This document shows, piece after piece, positions 13,991 to 15,584 of a stretch of 15,584 bases of DNA (position 1 is the first letter of the stretch; every line of letters begins with the position of its first letter). The DNA is from an uncultured Eubacteriales bacterium (GTDB lineage: Bacteria > Bacillota > Clostridia > Lachnospirales > Anaerotignaceae). Position numbers and translations under genes: made by a program. The notes beneath the pieces were generated by a model. The model was not told the DNA's origin. It made no database searches and saw only the letters and a program-made list of their open reading frames with translations. Location: positions 1 to 15,584 of the forward strand of contig CABPCX010000015.1 in the NCBI GenBank assembly GCA_902406135.1, written 5' to 3'.

Positions 13991-15373
13991 TTATACAGTC
14001 TGGGTTTTAGTCTTGCTTAGTCTTTTGAATTCTCTGCGTACAAGCGCCGCTGATACCACAAATGCTATGAAATCAGCTATAGGTCCTGCAAGCAGAACCC
14101 CGAAAATACCTAAAAACAGAGGCAGTATCAAAAGCAGAGGTATTAAAAAGAATACCTGTCTTGTCAATGAGAGCAGAAGACCATTCATAGCCTTTCCTAT
14201 GGCTGTAAAGAAGTTAGACGACAGCACCTGCACACCGTTTACAATAACCATAAATAAAAATGTTCTCATAAACATTACAGCAAATTCAAAATAAAGCTCA
14301 TCACCGTTTCCAAATAAGGCTATTATATACTGCGGGAAAAATTGAAACAGGCAGAATCCTATGACAGAAACTACAAAATTCCATTTTATAGCCATAATAT
14401 ACGCTTCTTTTACACGGTCATTTTTCCCCGCACCGAAGTTAAAGCCTATAATCGGCTGTACTCCCTGGGATATTCCAATGATAACAGATAACAAAATGGC
14501 ATTCGTTTTCATTACAATACCGCAGGCCGCAAGAGGTATTTCTTTTCCGTATATGGATAAGGCCCCATAGTATGTAAGTGAATTATTTAAAACTATCTGC
14601 ACAACCGTTATGGCAACCTGGTTTATACAGCTGCTGGTGCCCATATAAAAGGTTTTAAAGTTATCACGTATATCCAGCTTAAAGCTTTCTTTAGTAAGTT
14701 TTATGGTCTTAAATATCCACAAATATCTAAATGCAATAAAAAATGAAATAAACTGTCCTATTATGGTTGCCAATGCAGCTCCAAACACACCTAAATCAAA
14801 AACAAATATGAATATCGGGTCCAGAATAGTATTTACTATGGCTCCTGACACCATACATATCATAGAATATTTAGGTCTGCCGTCAGCACGTATGAGGCTG
14901 CTTATTCCGTTTGTAAGTATTAAAAAAGGCATACCTATAAGCGTTATTCCTGCGTACTGCTGAGCGTATGGAATAATTTCATCAGTGGCTCCGAAAATTC
15001 TTAAAAGAGGCGTTAAAAACGCTTCGCCTATCACAAGATAAATTGCTCCTGCTATTATCATCATAAGAATGGCATTTCCTGCAATATGGGCAGCCTGTTT
15101 TGGGTCTTTTTTGCCTAGGCATATAGAAAAACGGGATGAACTTCCGATTCCTATTAAAAGCGAAATAGCTAAGCATATTGTTGAAAGCGGATAGGAAACA
15201 TTCGTTGCTGCATTTCCCAGATATCCTACTCCCTGCCCTATAAAAATCTGGTCTACAATATTATAAAGAGAGCTTACCAGCGTCGCAGTAATGCTCGGTA
15301 TGGCAAAACTTTTCAGCAGTTTTGATATTTTTTCATAACCAAGAGGATTTTCCCCGAGAGCATCTTCACTCAT
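13991..15373 (-). CDS. MATE-family multidrug/cation efflux transporter
   Basis: This is a 12-helix inner membrane antiporter of the MATE family, closest in style to the MepA/DinF-like Firmicutes branch; such proteins export drugs or metabolites in exchange for sodium or protons. Evidence is the usual length (460 residues), alternating hydrophobic segments throughout, and family patterns: SFAIPSITATLVSSLYNIVDQIFIGQGVG near the N-terminus, SSLIRADGRPKYSM, NTILDPIFIFVFDLGVFGAALATIIGQ in the first half, and GISQGVQPIIGFNFGAG in the second half. Substrate cannot be told. Three ATGs are close together (15382, 15376, 15373). I prefer 15373 because AAGGA is 8 nt upstream and it gives an 8-nt overlap (ATGAGTGA) with the regulator. 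The overlap suggests one operon with the MarR gene, which probably controls it. Confidence 0.93.
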   Translation of the reverse strand: MSEDALGENPLGYEKISKLLKSFAIPSITATLVSSLYNIVDQIFIGQGVGYLGNAATNVSYPLSTICLAISLLIGIGSSSRFSICLGKKDPKQAAHIAGNAILMMIIAGAIYLVIGEAFLTPLLRIFGATDEIIPYAQQYAGITLIGMPFLILTNGISSLIRADGRPKYSMICMVSGAIVNTILDPIFIFVFDLGVFGAALATIIGQFISFFIAFRYLWIFKTIKLTKESFKLDIRDNFKTFYMGTSSCINQVAITVVQIVLNNSLTYYGALSIYGKEIPLAACGIVMKTNAILLSVIIGISQGVQPIIGFNFGAGKNDRVKEAYIMAIKWNFVVSVIGFCLFQFFPQYIIALFGNGDELYFEFAVMFMRTFLFMVIVNGVQVLSSNFFTAIGKAMNGLLLSLTRQVFFLIPLLLILPLFLGIFGVLLAGPIADFIAFVVSAALVRREFKRLSKTKTQTV

Positions 15374-15584
15374 CATCCTCATCCTTCTTTCTTTCCATAT
15401 TAAGTTCTTTAGCGATTCTTCTGCCGGCTTTCATAAGCACCCTGTCAAAGACCTCTTGCTCTTCCTCACTTATTTCTTCCATAAGCAGTTTTTTTAAATC
15501 ATCACTGATTTTCCTAAGCTGGCCCGATATTTCAACTGCCTTTTCCGTAGGATAAAGTCGGCAGGTGCGCTTATCTTTATCATA
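15366..15584 (-). CDS. MarR-family transcriptional regulator, C-terminal fragment
   Basis: Only the last 72 codons are in the window; the N-terminal part lies beyond the right edge. The visible sequence begins YDKDKRTCRLYPTEKAVEIS, which fits the wing of the winged helix and the start of the following helix in MarR proteins, where an Asp/Lys-Arg wing leads to L-x-(L/P)-T-x-K. A long charged helix of the dimerisation region follows (ISDDLKKLLMEEISEEEQEVFDRVLMKAGRRIA), ending in the acidic tail ERKKDEDDE. The gene overlaps the MATE transporter start by 8 nt. A MarR regulator directly upstream of a MATE pump resembles the mepR-mepA pair of Staphylococcus aureus, so ligand-relieved repression of the exporter is a reasonable inference. 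The promoter and operator are outside the window. Confidence 0.85.
   Translation of the reverse strand, partial: YDKDKRTCRLYPTEKAVEISGQLRKISDDLKKLLMEEISEEEQEVFDRVLMKAGRRIAKELNMERKKDEDDE

Overview
The window is a stretch of low-GC, Gram-positive chromosome, most likely from the class Clostridia (Lachnospiraceae-like or a related gut family). This rests on AT-rich coding sequence, strong AAGGAGG-type ribosome binding sites, several TTG starts, and gene order. No species can be named from the sequence alone. Every gene supported here lies on the minus strand, so transcription runs from high to low coordinates.

In transcription order the window opens with the end of a MarR-family regulator overlapping a MATE-family multidrug exporter (15584-13991). 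After a short spacer comes the conserved translation/transcription operon: promoter and hairpin leader (13858-13767), rimP, nusA, ylxR (rnpM), ylxQ, infB, rbfA, nrnA-type DHH phosphoesterase, truB and ribF. These genes are tightly packed or overlapping. A second promoter inside the end of ribF drives rpsO through a leader that may be autoregulated. A terminator follows rpsO, then a large folded leader, pnp, and a clear pnp terminator (3107-3084).

Between pnp and the next operon is about 1 kb without a gene. Most of it (2241-2953) is a GC-richer tandem array: three nearly identical 106-bp units next to miaB, decaying into diverged units toward pnp. Each good unit carries two inverted-repeat elements. 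The array ends about 35 bp from a good extended -10 promoter for miaB, followed by miaB, a YlbF/YmcA (RicA-like) gene with a cysteine-rich tail, and the start of mutS. The same neighbours (miaB-ymcA-mutS) occur in Bacillus subtilis.

The genes work together in ribosome maturation (RimP, RbfA), initiation (IF2), tRNA modification (TruB, MiaB), transcript elongation and termination (NusA), RNA turnover (PNPase, NrnA, perhaps RnpM and the RicA-like protein) and flavin cofactor synthesis (RibF). The coding content is ordinary. I found no defence system, prophage, CRISPR array or new multi-gene system. The parts that deserve a second look are non-coding: the 106-bp array, the pnp leader, and mutually exclusive helices in the miaB leader that could hide its ribosome binding site.
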